Positions 63,184 through 64,000 of a stretch of 64,000 nucleotides of DNA are shown here, one piece after another. The notes under the pieces were generated by a model. The model was given only the letters and a program-made list of their open reading frames with translations. It was not told the origin of the DNA and searched no databases. The first letter of the stretch is position 1. Each line of letters starts with the position of its first letter. Position numbers and translations under genes: made by a program. This stretch comes from Clostridia bacterium (lineage in GTDB: Bacteria > Bacillota > Clostridia > Christensenellales > Aristaeellaceae): positions 1 to 64,000 of the forward strand of contig JAGBEX010000010.1 of NCBI GenBank assembly GCA_017936765.1, read 5' to 3'.

Positions 63184-63540
63184 TCAGTTGTCCGTGCCAA
63201 TCCCGGCCAAGCCGCAGATGCAACGTTCATAGTCGGGATCGGAGAAATCCCCAAACTTAGCGTAACCCGCACCGATAGCCACACAGGCACAGGTCTTGTC
63301 ATTACTGTCTTCGGTGCCACCGCCGCCTATGGCGCAGTAGCATGCCCCGCCGCCGGCAACAGCGTTCAGCTCGTCGTCATTCAGTTCGCCTGCTGGCTTT
63401 TCAAAATCAGCCTCGGTCAGTTCGACGCCCAGCTCCTTGGCCAGGGCAAGCAATTCTTCCTTGGTCAGGTTGTTGATCTTCTTGGTCAGTTCTTCGTTCT
63501 TGGAAACGCTTTCCAGGAATTTCTTCATGTTCTCAGTCAT
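63184..63540 (-). CDS. Nif11 CxC-repeat precursor 7
   Basis: A 118-residue precursor. Leader TENMKKFLESVSKNEELTKK to VAGG. Core units are CYCAIGGGG, CACVAIGAG and CICGLAGIG, with a long Asp/Tyr-rich linker before the third (KFGDFSDPDYER). ATG at 63540 with AAGGA upstream. Confidence 0.88.
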   Translation of the reverse strand: MTENMKKFLESVSKNEELTKKINNLTKEELLALAKELGVELTEADFEKPAGELNDDELNAVAGGGACYCAIGGGGTEDSNDKTCACVAIGAGYAKFGDFSDPDYERCICGLAGIGTDN

Positions 63541-63623
63541 TGTCGTCGATCCTTCCCGAATTTTTTGTCGTTCTTTACGATTCACTATATCTCAGTGTGC
63601 GTCTGTAGCACCGCTGATGGATA

Positions 63624-63974
63624 TCAGTCTGCGTACAATGGCTTGTCGCCACTACCAGCACCGATGCACCAGCAACGGTTTTCGCCATCCCTTGCTGAAC
63701 CGCCGCCAAACGCAACGCAGGCGCAGGCCTTTCCATCTTCATCCGCTTTACCACCGCCGCCTGCAACGCAGAAGCAATCCTTCCAGCCACCGGTTACGGC
63801 TTCCAGCTCGTCCTTTTCCAACTCGCTCTCCTGGGCAAAGTCATCCTCGGTCAGCTCAATGCTCAGCTCCTTGGCCAGGGCAAGCAGGTCTTCCTTGGTC
63901 ATGGTGTTGATCTTCTTGGCCAGTTCTTCGTTCTTGGAAACAGCCTCCAGGAATTTCTTCATGTTCTCAGTCAT
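63624..63974 (-). CDS. Nif11 CxC-repeat precursor 8
   Basis: A 116-residue precursor, the first visible gene of the operon. Leader TENMKKFLEAVSKNEELAKK to VTGG. Core units are CFCVAGGGG, CACVAFGGG and CWCIGAGSG. AAAGG precedes the ATG. The operon promoter must lie beyond the right edge, where more precursor genes may exist. Confidence 0.88.
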   Translation of the reverse strand: MTENMKKFLEAVSKNEELAKKINTMTKEDLLALAKELSIELTEDDFAQESELEKDELEAVTGGWKDCFCVAGGGGKADEDGKACACVAFGGGSARDGENRCWCIGAGSGDKPLYAD

Positions 63975-64000
63975 ACAAACAAACCTTTCTTCTGCACAGA

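Noticed and set aside
59367..63974. Ruminococcin C-type sactipeptides
   Set aside because: Those lack Nif11 leaders and have four Cys in another spacing; the three C-x-C-x3-G-x-G units do not fit.

Overview
The window reads as one contig from an uncultured gut-type member of the Clostridia (Bacillota). The basis is strong AGGAGG ribosome binding sites, short intergenic gaps, Nif11-type peptides with an NHLM-type exporter, a Clostridia-style Gld-like ABC operon and HflX with an N-terminal extension. No 16S gene or species marker is present, so nothing finer is claimed. Base composition and gene content change several times, and the window is best read in four blocks.

Block 1 (1-8.66 kb) is a decayed prophage or integrative-element replication module. 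It holds an amidoligase, a string of tiny GC-rich genes separated by repeated structured spacers, an inverted segment (about 2737-3915), a VapE primase-helicase cut inside its Walker A motif, repeats that could be an origin, a VRR-NUC nuclease, a SNF2 helicase, a late-type HTH regulator, an S-adenosylmethionine synthetase and a zinc-finger HTH protein. No integrase or virion gene is visible.

Block 2 (8.66-26.6 kb) is a defence island. It has a macro-domain/HTH protein, a complete operon laid out like type 3 BREX (XRE regulator, BrxF-like, BrxC-like ATPase, methyltransferase, helicase, PglZ, last gene possibly BrxA-like), a metallophosphoesterase, a GmrSD-like DUF262/HNH restriction protein, a GNAT and small unknown genes. 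It ends at a tRNA-Thr with a duplicated 5' half, a plausible insertion scar.

Block 3 (26.8-48.5 kb) is ordinary chromosome: two tRNA-Ser genes, a nucleoside hydrolase, trpB, hflX, a LUD-domain protein, a four-gene Gld-like ABC system, a TPR lipoprotein, a flippase, bioY, a frameshifted HerA/DUF853 ATPase, an EamA transporter, an AraC-GGDEF fusion, and a low-GC methyltransferase/VOC pair.

Block 4 (48.7-64 kb, all on the minus strand, running off the right edge) is the most notable part: a large RiPP locus. Eight Nif11-leader peptides lie around a SPASM radical SAM enzyme. Seven of them carry three copies of C-x-C-x3-G-x-G, and all 21 copies fit without exception. A three-gene NHLM-type exporter follows, then a Cys-free Nif11 peptide and two radical SAM/RRE-GNAT pairs. 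Between those pairs lie an NPPF-type methyltransferase and a 125-residue precursor whose core places Asn at exactly every sixth residue, eight times. That is the Asn ladder of polytheonamide-type beta-helical pore peptides, here on a leader that is neither nitrile-hydratase-like nor Nif11. All functional statements about this locus are inferred from sequence.
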